From: Methylococcus sp. EFPC2
Lineage (GTDB): Bacteria; Pseudomonadota; Gammaproteobacteria; Methylococcales; Methylococcaceae
Direction of reading: 5' to 3'
DNA: 64,000 nt
Assembly: GCF_016925495.1 (NCBI RefSeq)
Contig: NZ_CP070491.1
Location: forward strand, 3,732,001 to 3,796,000
Part shown: positions 53,601-62,067 of the stretch, one piece after another
Layout of the letters: each line of letters opens with the position of its first letter
Position numbering within the stretch: position 1 is the stretch's first letter
Made by a program: the position numbers and the translations under genes
Notes under the pieces: model-generated
Database searches by the model: none
What the model saw: only the letters and a program-made list of their open reading frames with translations
What the model was told of the DNA's origin: nothing

Positions 53601-55257
53601 TCTTACTTATCGAGCCCAATCATCTTACCTAACCCGGCGGCGAATGATTTATATCGGCGCGAATGACGGCATGCTGCATGGCGTCGATGCAACCGACGGT
53701 ACGGATGGGGGAAAGGAGATCTTCGCCTATGTGCCGAATAGCGTATTTCCTAATCTAGGTAAGCTAACGTCTTCGCTATACGGATCGCCATCACACTCTC
53801 ACGAGTATTTCGTCGACGGTGCCGTGCGTACGGGCGATGCTTATATCCGAACACCTGCCGATAGTACGGTGAAATGGCGGACGGTATTGGTCGGGGCGAC
53901 GGGTGCAGGAGCAAAGGGCATATTCGCCCTCGATGTGACCGAGCCGGATTCGTTCGCGAAAGAGAAAGTCATGTGGGAGTTTACCAGCGCCGACGATGCC
54001 GACCTTGGCTATACCATCCCTCAACCCACTATCGTACGCATGGCCAACGGGCAGTGGGCCGCCATCGTGGCAAACGGCTACGAGAGCACCGCTGGCAAGG
54101 CTGTATTGTTCATCCTGAATCTTGCCGACGGCAGTATCATCAAAAAGCTCGATACGGGCGTTGCGGGTAATACCGTGGTGGCTAAAAACGGCTTATCGAC
54201 ACCGATACCGGTAGATCGCAATGGTGATCACCGCGTGGATTATATCTATGCGGGTGACTTGCTCGGCAATCTCTGGAAATTCGACGTGAGTTGTACTAGC
54301 GCCAATCTGGACAATACGGGTTGCAGCAGCGGCTGGAGCGTTGTTGACTATAAAAGCGGTGGCGGCAGCGCAGCTGGAAACCAACCCTTGTTTGTGGCCT
54401 GCGCCGTTGCCGAGACTTCCTGTTCAGACGCCAACCGTCAACCGATTACCGCCAAACCCCAAGTCGGCAATGTGGGGGCGACGCAAGCCGCGGGTGGCCT
54501 GATGGTTTATTTCGGCACGGGCAAGTATTTCGAGGAAGGCGACGGTACGGTGGGCGCGAACCCGCAGTTGCAGACGTTTTACGGAATATGGGACAAGAAT
54601 ACCGGTACTGCGAATACGGACAGGATCGACAGCAAAGGTGATTTGCAGGAGCAGGAAATTGTCTCCCAGCAAACGGAATTCGGGCTCGAGTTCAGAGTCA
54701 CCAGCGATTGCCAGTTCGTCTACACGGAAATCACAACGTCATCGACCCTCGGTTGTTCCGACACGACAAATCCATCTGTGCGTCCGCGGGGCTGGTTTAT
54801 GAATTTAGCCAAACCGGCAACTAGTCCTTCAACCGACCCGCCGACCAAAGAGGGCGAGCGGGTCGTGAGTTTCGCCTTGCTGCGTAACAATCGCGTCGTT
54901 TTCACTACCCTCATACCCAGTTCTCTTTCTTGCGATGCCGGCGGCAACAGTTGGCTCATGGAACTGGATGCCACGACCGGGCGCAGATTGAGTCCAGCCA
55001 ATACGCCTTGGGATATTTATACGGCTGACGGGAAAAATGCGATCAATAGCAATGATTTATTGACTTATTCCAGTGCCAAGGTTGCCCCGTCGGGGATGAA
55101 GTCGACCATCGGTATCATCAAAACCCCGGGTGTCATCTCAGCCGGTACGGTGGAGTACAAGTACACCAGCGGTTCAGGCGGCAAGCTGAATGTTACGCGC
55201 GAATCCGTTGGTGCTGGCGCCGCAACGGGGCGCCAATCCTGGATACAGATACAATGA
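50659..55257 (+). CDS. pilY1: Type IV pilus tip adhesin / assembly protein PilY1
   Basis: A 1532-residue secreted PilY1. Signal peptide MLTKTLIAVVTLLLTAALNAAVA is followed by a long, variable N-terminal region. The C-terminal third (about 950-1500) is the PilY1/PilC beta-propeller, with MIYIGANDGMLHGVDA, GAGAKGIFALDVTEPD and the EF-hand-like calcium loop VDRNGDHRVDYIYAGD that controls retraction in Pseudomonas. More DxDxDG-like loops (PADNDGIDT, DSDGNGLPDG) occur upstream. I see no clear MIDAS von Willebrand motif in the N-terminus. It starts 34 bp after pilX and overlaps pilE by 4 bp. Its size is at the high end for the family. Confidence 0.92.
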   Translation: MLTKTLIAVVTLLLTAALNAAVAAIATTPLFLTASADPRVLLAMSRDHQLYIKAYTDYADLNPADNDGIDTTYNPKIDYYGYFDSEKCYDYSSNRFEPFGVAGGTYKDECTGHWSGNFLNWATMTRMDIVRKVLYGGYRSTDTAAETVLERAILPYDVHSFAKVYTAASEADMQKYLPYAKTQISICNFTDATSGLLKDVDTSSHPPLMRIAEGSFPRWAASEITQCQLSGGTQPTVKLADYNVRVQVCVSGVREGNCKDYPNKTSGTNYKPAGIVQRYGQSNKPLRFGLMTGSFQKNKSGGVLRRNVERISGNANVTKNEIDTDGLFINQGPSDAGIVNTLNRLRISSYHLGDHEYKSNCDSPGILNFNDGECVDWGNPLSETYLEALRYMAGKTDPTSAFNAADSGFISSLPQLTWIDPVPTGDWCAKCSIIAISTGLNSFDRDQLSNDLGIDAAATTNAIGALENINGGTYLYGGLDKSCTGKVLAGLADAEGICPEVPTQEGGYQIAGLAYHAHTHDLRPDQTAYPDNQTVTSYSVALAENLPRFEIPAGSGTVALLPACEANSDAHATSSTTGWRACSLTDLVVEQLNYDTGKKLMSGSFLVNWEDSTWGNDHDMDGIERLGFCVGAACGSFTINCPTTSSPSAAVSLSSVGDSQITVITCAAQAQAGHTLRFGYTVTGSTADGINLPVIRGGGQNFIVGDNLPSSDVTEPTVVTHTQGASTAKLLENPLWYMAKYGSFTEIDDTADKDITDDKPNLASEWDSDGNGLPDGFFKATNPSLLEAALDNIINDVIKQSSSASAIATNSTRLDTTTLVYQAKFDSTNWTGSLLAFEVKSDGDIGERRWDAAEKLPTHGSRSIYTFDRDKAAGSRGIPFVWDTTSAGLSSAQQAALNTVPYSSPAVSDTKGEFRLNYLRGDQSKELKKSGGEFRDRTDLLGDVINSDPWFTGTEDFGYDKIFNPSNTSPTDPVNVEGSSYLTYRAQSSYLTRRRMIYIGANDGMLHGVDATDGTDGGKEIFAYVPNSVFPNLGKLTSSLYGSPSHSHEYFVDGAVRTGDAYIRTPADSTVKWRTVLVGATGAGAKGIFALDVTEPDSFAKEKVMWEFTSADDADLGYTIPQPTIVRMANGQWAAIVANGYESTAGKAVLFILNLADGSIIKKLDTGVAGNTVVAKNGLSTPIPVDRNGDHRVDYIYAGDLLGNLWKFDVSCTSANLDNTGCSSGWSVVDYKSGGGSAAGNQPLFVACAVAETSCSDANRQPITAKPQVGNVGATQAAGGLMVYFGTGKYFEEGDGTVGANPQLQTFYGIWDKNTGTANTDRIDSKGDLQEQEIVSQQTEFGLEFRVTSDCQFVYTEITTSSTLGCSDTTNPSVRPRGWFMNLAKPATSPSTDPPTKEGERVVSFALLRNNRVVFTTLIPSSLSCDAGGNSWLMELDATTGRRLSPANTPWDIYTADGKNAINSNDLLTYSSAKVAPSGMKSTIGIIKTPGVISAGTVEYKYTSGSGGKLNVTRESVGAGAATGRQSWIQIQ

Positions 55258-55709
55258 AAAGGCTAGGGCGAATGATGGGGAGCGTTAGAATTTATCGGGG
55301 GTTTACCCTCATAGAATTGATGATCACCGTCGCTGTGGTGGCGATCTTGGCGAGCGTGGCTTATCCGAGTTACCAGCAGCATATCCGGAAAACCCGGAGG
55401 GCGGATGCCAAAGTGGCTTTAATGAGGGCAGCCAACGCCCAAGAGCGGTGGTTTACAGAAAATAATACCTACAGCTCGAGCGCGGCAAATCTAGGCTGGA
55501 AGGCATCCGGCGGTGCTTATGAGTCTGATGAGGGTTATTACACCATGACGGTCTCCAATCCCAGTTGCACCACAGGCACATTCGTTTCGTGTTATACGCT
55601 TACAGCAACCGCCAAGGGTGTACAGGCGGGCGATACGAAGTGCGCATCGTTGAGTTTGAACCATTTGGCCCAAAAAACTTCCACAGGAGGCGGGGCGGAT
55701 TGTTGGTGA
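55254..55709 (+). CDS. pilE: Type IV pilus minor pilin PilE
   Basis: A 151-residue pilin of the minor PilE type, last gene of the operon. The prepilin signal is MKRLGRMMGSVRIYRG|FTLIELMITVAVVAILASVAYPSYQ, followed by RKTRRADAKVALMRAANAQERWFTENNTY, which is characteristic of PilE-type minor pilins. A cysteine pair near the C-terminus (KCASLSLNHL...ADCW) gives the usual disulfide loop. Its start overlaps the stop of pilY1 (ATGA). Confidence 0.92.
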   Translation: MKRLGRMMGSVRIYRGFTLIELMITVAVVAILASVAYPSYQQHIRKTRRADAKVALMRAANAQERWFTENNTYSSSAANLGWKASGGAYESDEGYYTMTVSNPSCTTGTFVSCYTLTATAKGVQAGDTKCASLSLNHLAQKTSTGGGADCW

Positions 55710-55780
55710 GAGGAAAGCCAACGGTCACGTTGGTCCTATCCTCGAATTGCCGCAGGTCTGGTTCTTGGATAAGTGACAGA

Positions 55781-56308
55781 CTACTCTTGCGTCTGTTGTT
55801 GCAGTTCGCGCAGATACCTGAATAACAACCTAGCCGCACGAGGTGCTGCAGCCTCTTGCCTCTCCTTACGGCCGTCGCGAACCAGTTGCCTCAGCTTTTG
55901 CCGGTCCGCGTCCGGATGCTCCGCCATCAAGGCGTTTATGTCGTGATCATCGCCCGCGAGTAAGCGATCGCGCCAGCGCTCGATCAAGTGCTGCGCGTGT
56001 ATGGCCTCCGCGCTTTGCTGATTCAGGCTAGCCAGCTTTTCGCTGATCGGTGTCGCATCGATATCCCGCAATAGCTTTCCGATGTATTTACGCTGTCGCT
56101 TGTAAGCACCGCGGTGCGTGGAGAGCGTTTGCGCAACCGTGACGGCTTCGAGTAAGTCCGGAGGCAGGTCGAATTCGGTCAGACGTTCGCGAGGCAAGGC
56201 GATGAGTGCTTCGCCCACGCTTTGTAACGCCTCGCTATCCCGCTTTTGGCTGGACTTGCTCGGGCGCCGGGGATGTTCGTCGAACTCGGAGTAGTCTTCG
56301 GAGTCCAT
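55781..56308 (-). CDS. darP: Ribosome-associated protein DarP/YjgA (DUF615)
   Basis: A 175-residue DUF615 protein, a helical cytoplasmic factor that associates with late 50S ribosome assembly intermediates. The conserved segments PSKSQKRDSEALQ-like N-terminus, TVAQTLSTHRGAYKRQRKYIGKLLRDID and LRQLVRDGRKERQ are all present (the first with one extra residue: PSKSSQKRDSEAL). It is the last gene of a three-gene minus-strand run (DUF2333, DUF4389, darP). It converges with pilE across a 71-bp gap. Confidence 0.92.
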   Translation of the reverse strand: MDSEDYSEFDEHPRRPSKSSQKRDSEALQSVGEALIALPRERLTEFDLPPDLLEAVTVAQTLSTHRGAYKRQRKYIGKLLRDIDATPISEKLASLNQQSAEAIHAQHLIERWRDRLLAGDDHDINALMAEHPDADRQKLRQLVRDGRKERQEAAAPRAARLLFRYLRELQQQTQE

Positions 56309-56350
56309 GCTTAGGCCGCCCGGAAAGCAATGGACTGACGGTGTCCGCGC

Positions 56351-56632
56351 CTAATCGCCATTGGGTCCGAGTTTATGGAAAGGAAATGGCATGCGTTCGG
56401 TGTTGTAAGTCATGAAACGCAGCATGTTGTGGGTCCAGCCAGACAGGCCATCGCCCCAGCGCTTTACGCGCCCGTTTACGCCCCCGGTGAAAAGGTGAGC
56501 CAGGAACTGAAAAAGTACCAAGGCCCAGATCATGAAGCGAACGATACCGAACAAGGCGAAGTAAATCAGCATGAAGAGCAGGCGAACGAAGGCGTTGCTC
56601 GCCACCTGATTATCGTTGGGTAGGCTATGCAT
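56351..56632 (-). CDS. DUF4389 small membrane protein
   Basis: A 93-residue inner-membrane protein with two close hydrophobic helices (about 14-35 and 35-52) and the conserved C-terminal pattern FTGGVNGRVKRWGDGLSGWTHNMLRFMTYNTERMPFPF, typical of DUF4389 proteins. Function unknown. It lies 58 bp after the DUF2333 gene and 42 bp before darP, on the same strand. Confidence 0.88.
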   Translation of the reverse strand: MHSLPNDNQVASNAFVRLLFMLIYFALFGIVRFMIWALVLFQFLAHLFTGGVNGRVKRWGDGLSGWTHNMLRFMTYNTERMPFPFHKLGPNGD

Positions 56633-56690
56633 GACGGATAACGCGAATGGAAAGGATGACTGTCGGGTCGTACTGTTAAATGGAATGGGA

Positions 56691-57722
56691 TCAACCCTGC
56701 TGCAGCAGGTTGCGCAGGTCGATGGTGGCGGCGTTGGCGCGCGCGATGTAGTTGGCGAGCGTCAGTGAATAGTTGGCGAATAGCCCAAAACCGCCACCGT
56801 TGAGTATGACGGGGCTGAGGTAGGGAGCTTGGCCGTCCTCCAGTTCGTGAATGATGGACTGGAGCGAAACAAGGGCGGTTTTGTTGCCGAGGATGTCCCG
56901 GAAGTCGAATTCGACGGCTCTGAGGATGTGTATGGTGGCCCAGCAATAGCCGCGGGCCTCGAAAAATACGTCGTCGATGTTGATCCACGACGTTCTCGTG
57001 ACGATGGCTCGGTTCTCTTCCGTGCTCATCTGCCGGCTGTCTCCGGCGCTGGCGCTCAAACGGTTGGACAGGCTGCCGAGACGCTTTTCGAGGATTTCGA
57101 GGTACTGGCGCAGGTTGTCGGCGCGCGAGTAAAACTGGGCGTCTCGCCCCACCAGGCGCTCGCGGTAATGCTCCATGGCTTCGATCCCCTTGTCGTATTC
57201 CGATTCGGAGGAGGGTAGCTGCCAGGAGCGGTGGTCGAAATAGAAAAAGGGTTCGGCTTTGCCGAGATCGGCGTCTTCCTTGGACTGCGACTGAGCGCGG
57301 GCGATATGGTTGCGTAGCGCCGAGGTTCCATCACGCAGGGCCGTCAGAGCACCGTATTCCCAACTCGGAATATTGTCCTGAAATACTCCAGGAGGGAACA
57401 TGTCGTTGGACAGAAATCCGCCCGGCTTGTGGAGCAAGGTCTGCGCGATGTCGATCAAGGCGGTCGCGTAGGTGTAGCCCAGCGGGAGTTCTTTCGGATC
57501 CTGGACCTTGGCTTCCTCCACAGCGGTTTCAAGGACGTCCAGTCGGGGCGGTTCTCGGCTCCAATACTCGGAAATGGCCACGAAGAGGATGATCAGCGCG
57601 GTGGCAATCGCACCGCCCAACCACAGGCCGCCACGCTCCTTTAGGGAAAAGCTGTCGATGGAGGATAAAAGGCCGGAGGACTTGGGAGCATCCTTGAGAG
57701 GCGGTTTGTTGGGCACAGACAT
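56691..57722 (-). CDS. DUF2333 family membrane protein
   Basis: A 343-residue protein of the DUF2333 family with one transmembrane helix (about 34-54, GLWLGGAIATALIILFVAI) and a helical periplasmic domain; landmarks are KPGGFLSNDMFPPGVFQDNIPSWEYGAL and ARAQSQSKEDADL. Function unknown. I start it at 57722; the longer open frame would add 62 residues without pilin or signal features. It heads the operon with DUF4389 and darP and is divergent from the H4MPT gene cluster. Confidence 0.88.
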   Translation of the reverse strand: MSVPNKPPLKDAPKSSGLLSSIDSFSLKERGGLWLGGAIATALIILFVAISEYWSREPPRLDVLETAVEEAKVQDPKELPLGYTYATALIDIAQTLLHKPGGFLSNDMFPPGVFQDNIPSWEYGALTALRDGTSALRNHIARAQSQSKEDADLGKAEPFFYFDHRSWQLPSSESEYDKGIEAMEHYRERLVGRDAQFYSRADNLRQYLEILEKRLGSLSNRLSASAGDSRQMSTEENRAIVTRTSWINIDDVFFEARGYCWATIHILRAVEFDFRDILGNKTALVSLQSIIHELEDGQAPYLSPVILNGGGFGLFANYSLTLANYIARANAATIDLRNLLQQG

Positions 57723-57932
57723 CAAGCTTGTCCTATGGCGTATTCCAAGGCGGGCAATTATAACCCATACCCTTGAGTGGGGCAGATTCAAATTCGACCC
57801 TCGCTGAGGGCCGGTGGGCTCGGGCGCAATGTTACCGGGTGCGTCGTAGAAGTCGACAAAAATTGACTCATCGCCTAGCATGGCCGGCCACGTTCGCGCG
57901 CCGTCCACCCGCTAGCAACTTCGCGTCCACGC

Positions 57933-58907
57933 ATGCTTGAGTATCCCGACACATCAGAAATTACGCAACCCGTCGTCAGCATCGAAGCCCCCGCCCGCTT
58001 GCACATGGGGTTTATCGATCTGGGGGGCAGTTTGGGGAGGAAGTTCGGCAGCATCGGCGTAGGCATCAACGAGGTCGCCACGCGATTGAGCGTCAGGCGT
58101 GCCGAATCATTGTGCGCAGAAGGGCCGGGTTCGGAAAGGGCGCTGAAAGTGGCGCGGGAGTTTGCCGAGCGCATGGGGGTCGACGATCGCATTTCCATAC
58201 GTATCCATCAGGCGATACCTGAGCATGTCGGCTTGGGGTCGGGTACCCAATTGACGCTTGCCTTGGGCACCGCCTTGGCGCGGTTGCACGGTCTCAACTC
58301 GAGGGTCCGCGAACTGGCGGGAACCATAGAGCGGGGTGCCCGCTCGGGCATCGGTATTGCGGTTTTCGAACAAGGAGGCTTGGTCGTGGACGGCGGACGT
58401 GGCCCGGATACCGTGGTTCCTCCGGTGATCGCGCGTTTGGAAATGCCGGGAGACTGGCGTTTTATTCTCGCCTTCGACCGCCGCGGCAAGGGCTTGCACG
58501 GGGTATCGGAGGTGGCGGCGTTTGCGGAGCTTCCGCCGTTTCCCCCGCAGCAGACCGCTCGCTTGTGTCATCTTTTGTTGATGCAGGCACTGCCGGCTCT
58601 GGCCGAGGGTGATCTGGCCGGTTTCGGTGCGGTGATCACCGAGCTGCAGAGCGCGATGGGTGACCATTTTGCTCCGGCGCAGGGCGGGCGGTTCACCAGT
58701 CCGGAGGTGGGCGCGGCCATGGCCGATTTGCAGTCCGCCGGGGCCGTGGCCATAGGCCAGAGTTCGTGGGGTCCAACTGGATTCTGTTTGGTGGAAAGTG
58801 CTGCGCGCGCCGCGGAATTGATTGTCCCCATTCAAGCGCGATGGCCCGATCTGGATTTCCTCATTGCCAGTCCACGTAACCGGGGCGCCGAGGTGCGGCT
58901 GGAGTGA
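57933..58907 (+). CDS. mptG: Beta-ribofuranosylaminobenzene 5'-phosphate synthase (H4MPT biosynthesis)
   Basis: A 324-residue GHMP-kinase-like protein, beta-RFAP synthase. It condenses p-aminobenzoate-type precursors with PRPP, releasing CO2 and pyrophosphate, the first committed step to the methanopterin arm of H4MPT. Landmarks are EAPARLHMGFIDLGGSLGRKFGS near the N-terminus, HVGLGSGTQLTLALGTALARL (GHMP-like loop) and GAIGQSSWGPTGF-like AVAIGQSSWGPTGFCLVE near the C-terminus. It is the first gene of the H4MPT run and overlaps the next gene by 4 bp. Confidence 0.93.
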   Translation: MLEYPDTSEITQPVVSIEAPARLHMGFIDLGGSLGRKFGSIGVGINEVATRLSVRRAESLCAEGPGSERALKVAREFAERMGVDDRISIRIHQAIPEHVGLGSGTQLTLALGTALARLHGLNSRVRELAGTIERGARSGIGIAVFEQGGLVVDGGRGPDTVVPPVIARLEMPGDWRFILAFDRRGKGLHGVSEVAAFAELPPFPPQQTARLCHLLLMQALPALAEGDLAGFGAVITELQSAMGDHFAPAQGGRFTSPEVGAAMADLQSAGAVAIGQSSWGPTGFCLVESAARAAELIVPIQARWPDLDFLIASPRNRGAEVRLE

Positions 58908-60025
58908 CGCAAGCCCGCCCCGAGAGCGCGGGCTCCGCCCTGTTATTGGTTGCAGTCTCCGCACGCATGCTGGCGCAATCGGCCGCCCGGGGCGGATATG
59001 CGTCGATCGCGGTCGATGGCTTCGGCGACGAAGATACCTTGAACGCAGCGAGTCAACATGTCGCTGTGGCCGATTTCGACGCCCCGGTTTGTCTGGACGA
59101 GTTGAGTGCGTTCGTTTCAAGCAAGGACGTGTGCGGCGTGGTTTACGGCGGGGGCATCGATACCCGGCCGGCGTGGCTCGACAAGCTGGAAGCCGGCTGG
59201 CCGCTGCTGGGAAATTCGCCCGCGACCGTTCATCGGGCGAACGAGCCGCACGAGTTTTTCGCCCTGCTGGATCGGCTCGCCATTCCTTACCCGGAAATAC
59301 GCTTCGAAGTTCCGGAAACACTGGACGGCTGGCTGCGGAAGTCCGCTTGCGGCGAGGGGGGCATGGGTGTACGCTTCCTCGCCGAACCGGGCCGGCTGGG
59401 GCCTTGCGAATATTTCCAGCGTCATGTGGCCGGTCGCATCGGCTCGCTCTTGTTTTTGGCCGATGGTCAGGACATCGTTCCGATCGGTTTCAACACGCTG
59501 TGGACGGCTGGTCACGATCCTGCCCATCCATTCCTGTTCGCCGGTGCGATCAATCGTTTGGAACTCGATGCGGCGCAAAGGCCCAAATTAAACGAATACG
59601 CCCTGAAACTGACTCGGGCGCTCGGGCTGGTCGGACTTAACAGCCTGGATATCGTTATGGACGGCGAAGTTTGTCGCGTGCTCGAATTAAACCCAAGACC
59701 CAGCGCGACCATGTCGCTATACGACGAGGATTTCCCCGCCGGCTTGCTGCGTGCGCACATCGATGCTTGCCGAGGCCGGTTGGATGGGGTTGTGGCGCTG
59801 CAAGGGCGCGTGCGCGCATTCCGTGTGATTTATGCGCCGCGGGCACTCACGCTGCCCTTCGACAAGCGATTGCCGATTTGGTGTGCCGATCGCCCCATGC
59901 CCGGCGCGTGCATCGCCGCGGGATCTCCTCTGTGCAGCGTGCAGGCCATGGGTACTGAGGAGTCCCAGGTGTTGAGCCTGCTGGCCGAGAGGGAGGGGGC
60001 GCTGCTCACGTGGCTGGGGATATAA
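58904..60025 (+). CDS. orfY: ATP-grasp protein of the H4MPT cluster (OrfY type)
   Basis: A 373-residue ATP-grasp family protein starting at a GTG that overlaps the stop of mptG. The ATP-grasp core (about 115-275) includes KSACGEGGMGVRFL, YFQRHVAGRIGSLLFLADGQ and the metal-binding LGLVGLNSLDIVMDGEVCRVLELNPRPSA. By position (mptG, then mch) it corresponds to OrfY of the archaeal-like C1 cluster of methylotrophs. The family members are thought to take part in cofactor (H4MPT or methylofuran) synthesis as amide or peptide ligases, but I know of no defined reaction. The symbol is positional. Confidence 0.8.
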   Translation: MTQARPESAGSALLLVAVSARMLAQSAARGGYASIAVDGFGDEDTLNAASQHVAVADFDAPVCLDELSAFVSSKDVCGVVYGGGIDTRPAWLDKLEAGWPLLGNSPATVHRANEPHEFFALLDRLAIPYPEIRFEVPETLDGWLRKSACGEGGMGVRFLAEPGRLGPCEYFQRHVAGRIGSLLFLADGQDIVPIGFNTLWTAGHDPAHPFLFAGAINRLELDAAQRPKLNEYALKLTRALGLVGLNSLDIVMDGEVCRVLELNPRPSATMSLYDEDFPAGLLRAHIDACRGRLDGVVALQGRVRAFRVIYAPRALTLPFDKRLPIWCADRPMPGACIAAGSPLCSVQAMGTEESQVLSLLAEREGALLTWLGI

Positions 60026-60078
60026 GTGTGTTCGGGTGTGACGAGGGTTTCGAGTGCTGTCCGATCTCGGTCACGGCT

Positions 60079-60106
60079 TTGCAGTAGAACTGCAATCGGG
60101 TACAAA
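60079..60106 (+). promoter_or_regulatory. Candidate promoter with inverted repeat upstream of mch
   Basis: TTGCAG (60079-60084) and TACAAA (60101-60106) are separated by 16 bp and resemble a sigma-70 promoter. The -35 box is half of a perfect inverted repeat, TTGCAG-N5-CTGCAA (60079-60095), which could be an operator. mch starts 45 bp after the -10 box. This is a prediction by eye only. Confidence 0.35.
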
Positions 60107-60150
60107 AGCTTGTTTCTTTAAATCCAACTACCGCTCTTACGAGGATCGCC

Positions 60151-61149
60151 ATGCCCCAAGCCGTCAGCGTCAATGCCCACGCCTTGCCTATCGTTAAACA
60201 CCTGATTGCCAACGCCGACAAATTACGCCTGAAGATTGGCACGTTGGCCAACGGAGCCACGCTGATCGATGCCGGCATCGAGGCGCTCGGCAGCCTGGAA
60301 GCGGGTCGTCTGATCGGCGAGATCTGCATGGGTGGTTTGGGCACCGTGACGCTCACCCAAAACGGTGCCTTCAGCCGTTGGCCCACCACGGTTCACGTGC
60401 ACTCCACCAACCCGGTCATTGCCTGTCTGGGCAGCCAGTACGCAGGCTGGAGTTTGTCTCACGGGGAGGGCAAGGGCGCTTTCTATGCCCTGGGGTCCGG
60501 TCCTGCTCGCGCGCTGGCGGTAAAAGTTAAGGACGGCGTGGAGGCGCCGGTCGAAGAGCTTTACAAGGAGTTGGGGTATCGAGATGTCTGCGGCGAAACC
60601 AGCATCGTGCTGGAAGTGGACAAGATTCCTCCGGTCGAGTTGGTCGACAAGGTGGCCAAGGCGTGTCAGTTGGAGCCTGCCAAGGTCAATGTCATCGTCA
60701 CGCCGACCAGCAGTCTGGCGGGCGGCATGCAGGTCGTGTCCCGCGTGCTCGAAGTTTCGCTGCACAAGGCCCATTCTTTGCACTTTCCTTTGGAGCACAT
60801 CCTTGATGGAACGGCTTCCGCGCCGGTTCCGCCGCCTCATCCCAGCTTTGTGGAGGCGATGGGGCGGACCAACGATGCCATTCTGTTCGGCGGTACCGTG
60901 CATCTGTTTGTGAAGGGCAGCACCGAAGCCGCGGAGAAGCTGGCCAACGAGTTGCCCAGTTCCACCTCGCGAGATTATGGCAAGCCCTTCGCCCAGGTGT
61001 TCAAGGAATACAAGTACGATTTCTTCAAAGTCGACGCCATGCTGTTCAGCCCCGCCAGGGTGATCGTGACTGCGGTCGAGTCCGGCCGAAGCTTCCACGC
61101 CGGCCAGTTGGACGAGGAGTTGCTGGAACGTTCCTTCGGCGGAGAATAA
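60151..61149 (+). CDS. mch: Methenyl-H4MPT cyclohydrolase
   Basis: A 332-residue Mch, which interconverts methenyl-H4MPT and 5-formyl-H4MPT in the formaldehyde oxidation pathway. Family landmarks are the start [62 protein letters not shown] and the C-terminal [14 protein letters not shown]. It works in the cytoplasm between the methylene-H4MPT dehydrogenases and the formyltransferase/hydrolase complex. Its stop is followed immediately by the start of the next gene. Length matches other methylotroph Mch proteins. Confidence 0.97.
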   Translation: MPQAVSVNAHALPIVKHLIANADKLRLKIGTLANGATLIDAGIEALGSLEAGRLIGEICMGGLGTVTLTQNGAFSRWPTTVHVHSTNPVIACLGSQYAGWSLSHGEGKGAFYALGSGPARALAVKVKDGVEAPVEELYKELGYRDVCGETSIVLEVDKIPPVELVDKVAKACQLEPAKVNVIVTPTSSLAGGMQVVSRVLEVSLHKAHSLHFPLEHILDGTASAPVPPPHPSFVEAMGRTNDAILFGGTVHLFVKGSTEAAEKLANELPSSTSRDYGKPFAQVFKEYKYDFFKVDAMLFSPARVIVTAVESGRSFHAGQLDEELLERSFGGE

Positions 61150-62067
61150 ATGGGCCGCATCGCCCTGTTCACCGACGACCCCGGCTGGCATGGCGCGCGT
61201 TTGAAGCGCGCCTTCGCCGGACGGGGCTACGATTGCGCCTATGTCTCCCTCACCGCCTGCCGAATGAATCTCGATGGCGGCGGATTGCCCATCGCAATAC
61301 CCGGCTTCGAGGCCGCGTTGCCGGACGGTGTGTTCGTCCGCGGCATACCGGGCGGCTCGCTGGAGCAGGTGACGTTTTATCTGGACATCCTGCACGGCTT
61401 GAAGGCCCTGGGAGTGCCCGTTTATAACGACGCCCGCGCCATCGAACGGACCGTGGACAAGGGCATGACCAGCTTCCTGCTCAAGCAGGCCGGCATCCCG
61501 ACGCCGCCGAGCTGGGTCGTCAGCCATCGCGAAGAAGCCGAGGCCATCGCCCGGCGCGAGTTCGCGCAGGGGCATCAGGTGATTTCCAAACCCTTGTTCG
61601 GCTCCCAGGGCGAGGGCTTGCAGCGCCACTCAGGCCCGGACGATCTGGGCTTTCTGGCCGAGAGCAACGGCATCTATTATCTGCAACGGTTTGTCAGCAC
61701 CGGTGCCGAGCCGCATGATTTCCGGGTGTTCGTCATCCATGGGCGGGCCGTGGCAGCGATGCGTCGTTGCGGACTGACCTGGCTCAACAACGTAGCGCAG
61801 GGCGGGCGTTGCGAGTCGGTGAGGCTGGACGATGCGCTGCTATGCCGAATGGCCGAAGACTCGGTCAAAAAAGTCGGCATGGCTTACGCCGGGGTGGACA
61901 TCATCCGCGATGCTTTCGGCCACTATTCCGTCCTCGAAGTAAACAGCGTGCCGGCTTGGAAGGGCCTGCAAAGCGTCAGTGAGGTCGTGATCGCCGACCG
62001 TCTGGCCGACGATTTTCTCGCGCTGTGCCGGAGCGATATCGATCAGACGCGCGCCTGCGCCTCGTGA
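61150..62067 (+). CDS. orf5: RimK-like ATP-grasp ligase of the H4MPT cluster (Orf5)
   Basis: A 305-residue RimK/MptN-like ATP-grasp protein. The N-terminal MGRIALFTDDPGWHGARLKRAF, the ATP loop ISKPLFGSQGEGL, YYLQRFVSTGAEPHDFRVFVI and the Mg-binding VDIIRDAFGHYSVLEVNSVPAWKGL are clearly visible. The family adds glutamate to a small acceptor. Archaeal MptN adds glutamate to H4MPT. The gene begins directly after mch and overlaps orf7 by 4 bp (GTGA), the mch-orf5-orf7 order known from methylotrophs. The exact substrate here is unknown; H4MPT-type side chain and methylofuran are both possible. Confidence 0.88.
   Translation: MGRIALFTDDPGWHGARLKRAFAGRGYDCAYVSLTACRMNLDGGGLPIAIPGFEAALPDGVFVRGIPGGSLEQVTFYLDILHGLKALGVPVYNDARAIERTVDKGMTSFLLKQAGIPTPPSWVVSHREEAEAIARREFAQGHQVISKPLFGSQGEGLQRHSGPDDLGFLAESNGIYYLQRFVSTGAEPHDFRVFVIHGRAVAAMRRCGLTWLNNVAQGGRCESVRLDDALLCRMAEDSVKKVGMAYAGVDIIRDAFGHYSVLEVNSVPAWKGLQSVSEVVIADRLADDFLALCRSDIDQTRACAS

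Noticed and set aside
55720-55745. Terminator hairpin after pilE (CCAACGGTCACGTTGG)
   Set aside because: The stem is only 6 bp and no U-run follows; too weak to list.
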